64,000 bases of DNA from Gracilariopsis chorda (Eukaryota > Rhodophyta > Florideophyceae > Gracilariales > Gracilariaceae). Positions 51,812 to 61,966 of the stretch are shown here, in pieces. The DNA lies in contig NBIV01000127.1 in the NCBI GenBank assembly GCA_003194525.1, positions 124,001 through 188,000 on the forward strand. The letters are read 5' to 3'. A model generated the notes under the pieces. It saw only the letters and a list, made by a program, of their open reading frames with translations. It had not been told where the DNA came from and did not search any database. A program made the position numbers and the translations under genes. Numbering within the stretch: the first letter of the stretch is position 1; each line of letters begins with the position of its first letter.

Positions 51812-52518
51812 AATTCCATCCAGAGACAGTAAGAGTCCCAAGGAAGAGAAAGTTGAACACGCAGGAAATAATTTTCTTTCTGTTCGAAATTTTTGGGGAA
51901 TCGGACGAAGGGAACCAGGGTTTGGAGCACATGGCATTGAAGTATGGAATGTCTGTGGGTAGCGTTTCAAATTATTTCAGACAGGGATTAATGGCTTTGC
52001 ATAAAACTCTGGACGAAGTCACGCCAAGACTTGTGCGATGGCCATCCCATGAGGAAAGGTTAAACATGGAGGGAATTTTGATAGGGTTTCCTTTCTGTGT
52101 CTTTTTCGTTGATGGGAACAAAAACAAGCAATGGAGTCCGAGTGACGCAAAGGAGCAGAAAACAGCGTACGATGGGTACAAAAAGTGCCACTGTTGGGCT
52201 TTATTGGTGTTCTGTGATATGTTTGTAAGATTTATTCGAGTGGAGATTAGTGATCATGGTGCAGAATCCGATCGTAGCTTGTACACTAACTCAGTTGTGT
52301 ATCGTAACTGCGAGTCATACCTTGCGAATGGACAACATGGAATGGCTAATATGGGGTTTGCTGGTGATGGTGAGCTTGTAGTCCCATACAAACGGACCGA
52401 AAGTACTTCTTGGTTGTATCGAACTGAGCACAATAAGAACATACGGAAGCGAAGGATGGTTAAAGAGTGGGGAATAGGGTTTATTAACAACAGATATAGA
52501 TTGTTCCTTGGGCGTTGG

Positions 52519-53350
52519 TGAAGTGCAACGCCCTCAGGGAGGGATTACTGGTACTTGATCGTTTTCCCGATATTTTCGGTTGTGTAGTGTGTATATGACC
52601 TACGCCCCACAATGGTGGGTATGGGCACGTGGGACACGATTTTGGGTCAATTGGCGGTTGGCCACAGTAGTGGATGTTGCCACGAAATGTGGAGTATTTT
52701 AGTTGATTTTATTTATTATTTTCACACCCATTTCTGGGAAGCTAGTACTTAGTGCGACGGCGCACTGCCATCGCAGCAGTTTACCTTCCCCAACAAGGCA
52801 CCCCAACCTGGGGAATTGGCTCTAGTTGTTACCGCTTGCGCGCTTGCTCTACTCCTCCTTGGAGGGAAATGCCGTAAACCACGGGACATCTAACCCCCTT
52901 GCACATCTAAAGAGGCCCATCCTTGGGAGTATAATTGTTCCAATAACATTGGTGTTTCGCCCTGTATAGGGAGTTCTGTCCACCGGCATTGCCGTATTTG
53001 GTTGTCGCTCTCGCGACTCACCCTCGCCCACTTTTCCTCCTTTCCCTCCACTCTCCTCCTTTCCCCCTTTCAGGGTAGTACATCCCGCTACCCGCGGCCC
53101 TCCTGTGTGCACCCGCTCACAATTCCCCACTCACTTGGAAACATACCTCTACTGAGGATCACACCCCGCTCACGCGGATACCGATTCTTCGCCTTCACCT
53201 CCCTGCGCAAGTCGTGACAGGTGTCCCTGGTCTTACAAACCGGCTTCGCCGTGACACCTCTGGGAGGGCTCTACCCAACTGGGTTCACCTCGTGAGAGGA
53301 AGATCCCGGACGTCTTTCGGTGTTTTTCCCCCTTGGGGCATTGCACCACA
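52519..53350 (+). mobile_element. Solo LTR, TSD GTTGG
   Basis: 832 bp, TGAAGTGCAA at the start and ATTGCACCACA at the end, flanked by GTTGG (52514-52518 and 53351-53355). It is the same family and orientation as 19152-19947. The Harbinger-3 transposase reading continues across it. There is no internal region, so it is a solo LTR. Terminal bases resemble those of the gypsy chromovirus (ATTGCACCACA), which suggests a related Ty3/gypsy family. Confidence 0.9.
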
Positions 53351-53628
53351 GTTGGCCTTTTGAGAAAGATCTGTTTCCTATTGCGTACCTTCCTGTTGTC
53401 ATGGTGGCTAACTGGCAGTTTGATCGTAGGGGATTTGCGCTCCAAACCAGAGACAGGTATATGGAGAAACTTGAGCGAGCCGACCGTTTGGTTGATGAGT
53501 AATGTGCGCGGCTTCGAGCGATGCGCCCCAAGTTCGCAGCGCTCGACGCCGCACTCAAACTTTTTTTTAGCTCAATTGGTTCCTTCGGCGTCATCCGTGG
53601 GCTCCGATTGCGACGGCACGGGCACGTT

Positions 53629-54600
53629 TTATGTGTTCGAATGCGTTCCAGTGGCACAAGGAGGGTTGTTAATTGGTTCCGGGGCGAGTAGGTTTGAATG
53701 CATGTTGAGCGGTGGTTGACAGGTTGACGCCATAGAAGGTAGCGGGGCTGTGGAGATGCTTGGAACAGGAAGGTTGTTCTTCTGTGCATAAAGCGCAAGA
53801 AACGCACTGAACTGCTCGGCCTGTCTTGCCGATACTGCGACGCTAGCCATTGCTGCATTCGCGCTAAGGGTCTGAACCCTTAGAAGATGTCGATCTGCTG
53901 CGCGACGCTCCTCCACACGTTTCTTTTTGATCTTCTCTTTCTCTTTCTTCTCTTTCTCATAGTCTGCTTTTCGTTTTGCGAGGCGATTGGCCTTTTCACT
54001 ACGAGATTTCTGAAGTCTTGAAAGTGTTTTCGCTGAGCTGTCCTCTTTTGTAACAATGTTCTTCTCTGATTCCATTTTGAAGTCAAGAAGGGCTTGGTCT
54101 AAGAGATGTTGAGCATCTCCTTGTTTTCCACCTGGTCGTACAGCGGCAAATATCATCGTAGTATCTCCTTCTGCAGCGTCCGCAATATGTACATTTTTGG
54201 CCTGCTTCAAAGCAACAGACGCTATGTATTGCACGTTTGAAGCTTTCAGGGTTGCCATGTACTCTCTACGCCATGAAGCTCCATACGATAGCTGTTCTTG
54301 CAGCACTTCTTTGTCTGTTACGTGACGTTGTACAGCGCTTTTTGCTACCCGAGAGCATGTGGTTTCGAGTGTTTACCCTTTCTGCGTTGGTGCGCCGAGA
54401 GCTACAAGTTGTCGTAAGATCCATACCTTTTCAAGCTTGTTAGGGACAAAACGTTGGCTTATCGTAGAGCTGGATGGGGTGGTGGTTGGACGCAGTTGAT
54501 CGGAGCATGTGTTGGATGACTCTGCTGCCGAATGGTTCGCAGTTGCGCTTGCGTTTGGAGAGAGATTGCTCTGGGTCGGCATCATGGAGTTTGAGTCCAT
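53629..54600 (-). pseudogene. Accessory (Myb/SANT-like) protein of Harbinger-3
   Basis: A minus-strand gene facing the transposase. The start is probably an ATG near 54600 (MDSNSMMPTQSNL) followed by a Ser/Thr-rich stretch and FVPNKLEKVWILRQLVALGA, after which the frame changes. From 54306 to 53629 comes LQEQLSYGASWRREYMATLK, a helical region, and a strongly charged coiled coil (KRKADYEKEKKEKEKIKKKR). Position, orientation and coiled-coil tail match the partner genes of the other Harbingers. The SANT repeat itself is only weakly visible. It has at least one frame break. Confidence 0.5.
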
Positions 54601-54813
54601 GTCTTCGGGTTGAAATGCAGCGCGGGCATGGATCTTGAAGCTTAAGAATAGTGGGAGAACTCCGATCAGACTTACTAGAATAACAATTTGAGGCACTAAT
54701 TCAAAACAGCAGAACATTTTAACAGAAGTTCTATTTCCAAGTTAAAACGGGTGCGACTGCCATTCACTAAGTTATCGCCATGATAAGCTTCGTTTCTCTT
54801 AATTAAAAACGCC

Positions 54814-55394
54814 TATTATTCTGTACTTATCACAATATGTAAACTACTGAAATACTAGACACGGATTTTTCTTTGGCAGAGAGTTCGGTAACAGGTCTTG
54901 GGGAGGATGATCTTGCACCTTCGTACTTGATCATACAAAAATCGGCATTCGCCACAAAACCATCTCTAAGGAAAGAACGAGAGCTTAAAACGCTCTCCTT
55001 TTTCTTGCAAAAGCGCGACGGGCGGATGTTAGTAATGCACCAAGTCCTTAGTTTTCAGATAGATTCAAGAGTCAATTGTGAAAGAAGCGCTTCATACAGA
55101 GCGTATATAAAGGGTAGCTAGCTTTTCGTTTTCCTTGTAAAGACTTGGTGACAGCTAGAGCCTGAAGCGCTGTCGTTTTACTAAAAGTGTTATGTACTGC
55201 ATTATTGGTCTGATAGAATGGCCTTATAGCCGTAACGTGACAGCTCGAAGACGTTACAGAACACATGCAGTTCTTTGGTTATGTTTACTATGCAGGAAAT
55301 TTGGTACCGTTTGTTAATGGTGGGATCAGGAGAAATTATTTGGTTTTGCCACTTCAATTTTAAGCGAAATATTCTACAAAGCTTTAGACTTATT
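54814..55394. other. Spacer between Harbinger-3 and Harbinger-4
   Basis: An 82-codon ORF (54873-55121, plus) with no known motif follows a TTTGGCAG string that could be a splice acceptor. It could be a remnant of the Harbinger-4 transposase N-terminus. Nothing else is seen. Confidence 0.3.
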
Positions 55395-56050
55395 TTATTC
55401 TAACTTTTCTACTTTAGTATCACTGTATCGGCTGTCGTTTCTTTCCTCAAAAGCAGCTACATACGCTGCAGCGCTGAGCAATGCTGGTGCACCCTTAGAT
55501 AAATGCGTTGGATTTATCGATGGAACGAACTTAAATCTATCAACACCCAAAGGCAGTGCCCAGTGTGACACGTAGAGTGGCCAAAAGCGCAGAAACTGCC
55601 TCACCTTCCAAGCAATGAGCACTCCTGATGGTCTGATATTTCACATCTTCGGCCCTCGCGAACGTCGGGGGCACGATATGACGGTTTATCGTCATTCTAA
55701 TATCGATGAAGAACTCAGCACTACTTTGTGAATAGAGGGTACTCAGTATTACATTTACGGAAATCCTGCTTACGTAATCAGGCCATACTTGATAATAGAC
55801 TATGGAGTAGCTCTTCTTATGGAAGAACAGAAAAAATTTATCAAGGAGATGTCGGCATGTCAAAATGCCGCAACATCTTTTAAAGACATCAAGAAGTACT
55901 CTTTACATGTTCCGAGCTCGAAAAAGATGTGAATTGGCTGCAAACCAGCAGCCTTATGGTATTTTGTGTCCGCTCTGTTGTGAAACTTCCGTGCATGCCT
56001 GTACGGTAATCAAAGTGCAACTGCCTTTAACTGTGCAGCGCCTACCTTAG
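55395..56050 (+). pseudogene. Harbinger-4 DDE transposase remnant
   Basis: The plus-strand sequence reads, in pieces, ALSNAGAPLDKCVGFIDGTN (first catalytic Asp), RNCLTFQAMSTPDGLIFHIF, GPRERRGHDMTVYR, YYIYGNPAYVIRPYL (the second Asp is Asn here) and KIGCKPAALWYFVSALL-like C-terminal residues. These are the same block types as in Harbinger-2. Several stops and frame changes break it, and the N-terminal third is not recognisable. Element ends were not found. Confidence 0.7.
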
Positions 56051-56304
56051 AGTAATACGTTGCAACGATACTGCGGGAGTAATGACTGGAAACGATTTAC
56101 GAAAAGTTTGCATGAGCAACAAGTCTGCCGTATGGTATGGACTTCAATGCCTTTGTTCGGCCTCCCTCCATATCAACTTTTGTGGCGCAGTTGTCTTATC
56201 AACTCCAACATGCTGCGTTGAACTTTCATCCCTAGCCTTCGTTTTGCCGCTACCTCTTGCTCTCACTTATTATTTTCTTCCGCTTCTCTTCTTTTGGCCT
56301 CCAA

Positions 56305-57180
56305 TTAATGTTCTTCTAAGTGCACACGTCTCTGCTCTATTTTATTGCGATCTTCTGCAGTACTAGCTGCATTGTTGATGCCCTGGTTCTCAAGAGCCAG
56401 AAGCTTTTCCTCACGCACGACCCGGGACATCTCCAAGCTGAGACGTTCCTGATCTCGGACATCTCGGCGCTCTGCCATTTTATTTCGTAGTTTTTCAGCT
56501 TTCTCCACTGCTAAGATTGCCGTACTCATGTCCTGACGGGTCTTTCGCGGCGAGATTCTCCTCCTCTTGCGCCTTGTATCCATACTTCCCTATTCTTCGT
56601 CATTCGGATCGCCACCATCATGCGATCGAGAGCTACTTCTTGACATAGCCATGTCCCGCACATTACGACCCGCAGCAAATAGGGAATCTTCCTTCCCTTG
56701 TAGTTCCATCCTTGCTGCCTCCTTTTCATCGTTGAAGTCGTCTATTTCAATGACTATATCTTGGTCAAGCTGCTCAAATTCACCGTATGTCTCCCCGCCC
56801 CTCGATTCATTGGCTTTCTTGCGATCCGCGCCTCTGAATTTCGCGATCAAGAGCTTAAAGCGATTTTAACAGTGTTTACCGTCAGGTTTTTCATGTGACC
56901 ATGTTAGCTTCATTGACTTTCTGCATTACAGTGGCGAAACCAAACATTCTTGAACCATGCTTCGGTCTGTGGGCGTTTGCTGCCTGAAACTCCTTTAGCA
57001 GCGCCAAACAAGGACGTCGTTGAATTTGCGCCTTGTGTTAGAAGAAGGACGGGATGATGGTCGCTGTGGTTGAGTGTGCTGCAATTGATCCGGAAGCACC
57101 TGGTCTACGGGAGACGGAATGGGAGGGGCAGTGCTTGGTGCTGTCGTTTCAGTAGTTGCAGAGATGTCCTGTGTGATCAC
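56305..57180 (-). pseudogene. Accessory (Myb/SANT-like) protein remnant of Harbinger-4
   Basis: A minus-strand gene facing the transposase remnant. From 57180: a Pro/Ser/Gln-rich start with RRKFNDVLVW, then, in another frame, KEFQAANAHRPKHGS, which resembles REVAAANGHIAPYGE of the Harbinger-2 partner. Next is an acidic block (FEQLDQDIVIEIDDFNDEKE) and a charged coiled coil (AEKLRNKMAERRDVRDQERL). Stops and frame changes break it. The arrangement again is transposase and Myb-like gene converging. Confidence 0.6.
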
Positions 57181-57899
57181 CTCTGCACATGATGGAGCCT
57201 GTTGTCATAAAGGCATGGTTGTGGTAGCGTTGGTGTGTCGATGTGGGCAGGAGAAGGATAACACAATTGGTGTATTGGTTGGACAGTATTCCCGCTATTT
57301 TGTACAGAAACAAGCTTCGGTACCAAGCACTTACTACCGAAGTTTCTTTGCTTTATTCGGCGCAGACTGCTCACACCTTCCAGCTCGACCAAAATATGGA
57401 CCGAAATAACACAGTTCTTTCCTTGCCAAAACCCACTAGTATCCTAATCATTCCTTTCAATGAGTGGAGCCAGAAGGAGGGATAATGGCAACTTATCAAT
57501 ATTTAATGTAGTAGACTATGATAACTTAAACTAACTGCTTGAATTTCAAAGAATTCCATTCTTTGCATGGGGCCTTTCCGAATCGCATTAAGGTAGGAGA
57601 TGCGAATTTGGAAGGCCAGGCCAGATTGCTTCAATTACTAGTGGTAGAGGCCTCCATTTAGGGAGGTTCATAAAATTGATTTCTTGGGCAAGAATATCAG
57701 AAATTTTATTTTTGAAAGCCAAAAAATTGAAACTGGACCCAAAAATGGCAAAATCCGACTATTCTAACCCCGTCTCACCAACAAAGTTTAGATATGCGTT
57801 GGTAGAAGACTTAATGCACTCGATTTTCTGTTTGGCTTGAGCAGAAAAAATCGAGTTTAGCAATAGTGGCGGCTCCTAACTGTACGTAGCGGAGAAGCA
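57181..57899. other. Gap between Harbinger-4 and the DIRS-like element
   Basis: Short overlapping ORFs without motifs. The right end of Harbinger-4 and the 3' end of the DIRS-like element must lie here, but I cannot place either. AT-rich repeats of AAAATTG-like words lie at 57670-57760. Confidence 0.35.
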
Positions 57900-60800
57900 T
57901 ATCCCGTTTTTTCTAGCGGCTACGCCATTGGGTATGCAAGATAGGCTTGTTTTGTGTGTAATCATACATCACACCACCTTAACAGAAGGAGTGCGATGTG
58001 ATGTGCGGGGTTTTCGTATCGCAGCGGAGGTGATTTTGAAGGTTGTCACGAATGCACTCGTTTAACTGCTCATTGCCGAGCAAGAAGTGCTGTGAATTCG
58101 GGTCACGATCTTTTTGTAGCGAAAAAAGTCGTTGCAACCATTGGTGAAGCAATGGTGTCCAAATAATCACGCTTTGTTGTAGCTGGGAGGTTTCACTTCG
58201 TTGTAATATCAAAATGCCAGCATGTGACTTAGGTATCTCAGCTTGGAGTATTTCTTTCCATCGGAGCGCTGCTAGCTCATTAGACCGCAGATATCAGTCA
58301 AAAGAAAGCAGGATAGAAAGGCCAAACTCGAACGAGTAGAGGCGATTTCCAAAGTAGGTAAGAGCAACTGCTTAAGTACGACGACTGAGAGTATATTGCT
58401 GGCTAGTTAGTATCTGATCCCAACCAAGCAATGCTTTATGCGAAAGCGGGAGCTGACGTTTCAGTTCGGGCAGAAAAAATAAAATGGCAGTTTTTGTCGA
58501 AGCATAGATGCCCCTTCCAACGCCTTCGTTCGAGTGATAGATGTAGAAAACTTACTCCCCAAGCAGCGTGTCAATTTCATCAAGAAACGCGCTTTTCCGA
58601 TTTTCTTTGGACCTTTTCAAGAACCGATTCAATACTTGTAAATATCATTTCTCCGTCACGGGGGCCAGCAAGGCCAGAGCTAAGTCAAAACCGTAGTGAC
58701 GGGGCATCTGCAGGATTAATTTCTGAGGGGATCCAGATCAGAATAATCTGTACTTCCCCAGCTAGTGACAATGCAGATATTCGGCGGCTGTCTCGCTGGA
58801 GCGTGGGTGCAGACGTTCGATCTTTCCGAGTAACAAATACAAGACTTGTGAATCGATTAGAGAGGAAACGCGAAAACTTCTGGGACGGGACTGCTTACAT
58901 AGCGACCTGAGACCAAAGAGTAACGCATCGGCCTCAAGTACATTAACGTGCGCAGAGCACCGCAAATCATGCGATTGGATTAGTTTCCAGTCTAAAAACT
59001 TGAGGTGGTCATTAAAAATCGAGAAATCGAGTGCTTGATTTCCCAATTCTCGGAGATCGTTTCGCAGAAAATGGGTTTTAGAAAATCGGATTGATGCGCC
59101 ACATTTGACGTTTGCACGGGGTCGTGGATATTCGTTGGGGCGTAGAGAGCTGCTCCTTTTTGTGTGCTAGCATCGTTCCATAACAGAAACGGGCATTGAT
59201 CTGCTTTCCTGTCAGCATGTAGTAACGGTGCAAGGGCAATGAAATTTTTCAACTCATTTGTATCACTTAGAGGGGGAGTAAGGACCGATTTTTGAATCTG
59301 TAGCAGCTTGTAAACCTGGTTGAGATATGCAAAAATCGGCCTTCTCAGTAGCATAAACCAATTCCATTGGCCGAGGAGCGATTCCAACACCTTTTGAGGC
59401 CAAATCTTCTGCCTCACCGAAAACCAGGTGTTAGCTATAACGTGCTCCAATTTTTCTGGGGCGGTTCCAAATCCCCAGAGAGATCCACGACGATTCCTAA
59501 CACCGATATACGATTCTGGCATGGGGATACGCATTTTGATAACTTAGGCGGCAGGTCGGCGCTTTTGAAAGCAGCAAAAACATGATTGTAGTATTTTGCT
59601 ACAAGCTCCCGATCCCGTCCAAAAATAAAGAAGTCATCAATGTACATCCCGTATCTTACCAGCCCTAACTTGAAGAATTTTAGACAATCTCGAGATCTTT
59701 TGGCAGCTTTCCTAAGTGAAACGTGACAAAACGATGGACTTACCGCGCAACAATAACATAGGGATTCTAACCCATGGGTAGCACTCTCAGGCGGATTTCC
59801 ACTCGTTTACCATTGCTCAGAATTGTTCGCAAAACCAGAAAACTTTCGGAGATGTACCGGGAGCTCCAAGCGATAATAAAAAGTGTCGATGTCTAATTTT
59901 CCAATCCAGAGTGGGTCTGAAGTATCCTTTTTGAGCTGCGCCATCAAGCTGGGAGTACGGAGTGAATGGTCTTCAGGTTTCGAAAAACACAAATTCCCCC
60001 GCCTGGCATCAGTAATCAGACGTTGGCGATCTGCATCCTTTGGGACTGCAATCACTTTATTCATTTTTACGGGGTCTTCGGCACAAAATTCTATCAACTT
60101 AGCCTTCAGTAACCTTTCCACAAGTTCTTCGTAGTTTCAATTCTTTACCATGATCACGATTTTCTGATTTCGGCGCTGCCACGGAGGAACAGAGTCAGAA
60201 ATAATTAAGCGAGATTCTGGCTCGCAATATTGCCGGGCAACATCGGGTGTCAATACTGCTGAGAGAGGAACAGACCCTGAAACGCCACCAGCCAGTAGCG
60301 ACATCAAATCAGGGTCAATGTCCAAGGCATCTGCCTTTCAAAACTGATCCCTATAGATATCGATGTACGACCAACAGGCTGCTGGCTGTACCTGCAGCAA
60401 GGCGAGGCGGCACAAACTTTCGCACTGGTCAATGAGGTATTGCTGGACGTGAGCAGGAAGTTCAGAGTTTTGGGGATACCGTTCCTGATTTTCCGGGATT
60501 TGGGAACGAAAATCTTTTAGAAATCGCGCATTGGGATTATAAAGCAGATTGAGGCCCCTAGGGCAAAATTCAGCAGTGCGAAAAATCAAACGCGAACGAT
60601 GTAAACGCGAGCGGTTTCGGCGAGATGGGGAGGATTTTGGGTGTCCAGAAACGGCCACCTTTAACGGACATAGGTCATGTCGATCCATAACTATAAACTA
60701 CTACTACTAAAAATTGGTTCTACGATAAGCTGCAATAAAAACAAAAGTCTACTCTAACTCGCCCCCACCCACTCCCCCTTTCTACTGAGATCGTGGCTTC

Positions 60801-61966
60801 TAAGCGAGTTCCATAGCAAGTTTGGTGGCTCGAAAATGCTTGTATGACCGCAGCTGGGTGTCTTGAACACGCTTGGAGTGAGAATTGGAATTCTCCTCCA
60901 AGTGGCCAGCAACCTGCCAACTACGATGAGCCATGGCCGTTTCGATGGCGTAAAGTCGGCGCGGAATCACCTCGACCGCGGAAGATCTCTTCATCCATGG
61001 GAAACCCTCATCCTGAAGGGGGAAATCCAATGCTTGCGCTATCGATGCAGCTTCCCGGGTATTACTGTAATTATTACTAAGCCCGTGGTTTGGGAAATGC
61101 CGCACCGCTACCGTGATTGATCCTGATCCATAAATGGGCAGCAAGTCTAGCATAAAGCTACCTACAATCTGTTCCTTTCCTGTCACCTTCAACCTTATGC
61201 AAGTGAGACGAAAACGACGACTATCTTCTTTGTCATCTTCTGACGCACTTTCGCTTTCTTCCTTCCTCCTCTTCTTATGATTATTTCCACGGCGTCCAAG
61301 CACTTCAAAATTGCGTTTGTCACTATCGAAGCTACTATTCGACGCCAATGAGTTACTGTGTGAATTCTAAAGTGCCCTTCAACGCGCCCGGGAACGTGAT
61401 TTAAGCATGCTTATTACGTCTTAGGGCCTTTCCTCCTTTTCGCTCCTCTTGTTACTCTCGACTACACCCGTCACGGCGGAGACAACCTGGCCCAGCTTCG
61501 CTGCAGTTTCAGCTGTAGAGGGGCCTCCGTCGCTACCTTTTCTGTTTTTTGAAGAGCGGGTCCGAACTGCCTCCTCACCATCTACACTATCCTGGTCTAT
61601 TCGAGATTTCTGAATCCCTTTTGGTTTCTTAGATGACCTGTATTTGACTTAATATACCGGTCTCATCTCGGAATCTGAGGCCGCATGACGCTTACTGGGA
61701 ACAACTATCTCATCTTCCAAATCTAGTTTGAGAGACGGATAGCTTCCAGACACAAGCTCCATTGCGACGAGCGAAGCGGTCATTGGTTCTGGGAGCACCG
61801 AGTCCCAGTCAAACTCAGGGAATTTTGCTTCAAGCCGCTCGAGCGCATTTTTCAAGCCACTTTCAGTAGGCCTCGAGAGCTTTGCGAAATTCACCTCCTT
61901 TCTAAAATAGTCCAGCGCCTCTTTACCCGTCTTCATAACTTCACAATGGCGTAAGACCTCAGACAA
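57900..61966 (-). mobile_element. Fossil DIRS-like (tyrosine recombinase) retrotransposon
   Basis: Read on the minus strand. A gag-like region (61966-61649 and 61348-60800) comes first. RT follows (60121-59807, with VPKDADRQRLITDAR; 59647-59435, with MYIDDFFIFG), then RNase H (about 59200-58720, with NVLEADALLFGLRS) and a tyrosine-recombinase-like N-terminal region (about 58650-58400). There is no integrase. This order and the recombinase fit DIRS-like elements rather than LTR elements proper. It is broken many times and old. I did not find its split or inverted terminal repeats. Confidence 0.6.

Larger units (their letters stand above)
47896..53502 (+). pseudogene. Harbinger-3 DDE transposase, split in three by insertions
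   Basis: The first part runs from the ATG at 47896 to the copia duplication at 48276, with a TAG at 48157-48159 in frame. The second part, 51817-52513, has an HTH-like N-terminal block (LEHMALKYGMSVGSVSNYFR), the catalytic start FPFCVFFVDGNKNKQW, where the expected FxDGT Asp is present, and YDGYKKCHCWALLVFCD. Next come VEISDHGAESDRSLYTNS, MGFAGDGELVVPY and EWGIGFINNRYRLFLGRW. The third part, 53356-53502, is the C-terminal tail. Each part rejoins exactly across the target duplications AATTC and GTTGG. Between the insertions and the stop the gene is dead. DDE positions are judged by pattern only. Confidence 0.8.
47746..54813 (+). mobile_element. Harbinger-3, interrupted by a copia element and a solo LTR
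   Basis: Inverted ends GGCGTTTTTAATTAAG at 47746 and its complement ending at 54813 bound the element, with TA next to each (TTA on the left, TAT on the right, so the 3-bp duplication is not clean). The transposase (plus, 47896-53502) and the accessory gene (minus, about 54600-53629) face each other. The transposase gene holds two later insertions: copia at 48277-51811 and a solo LTR at 52519-53350. Removing them leaves about 2.7 kb, a normal Harbinger size. The GGCG start matches Harbinger-1. Confidence 0.8.
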
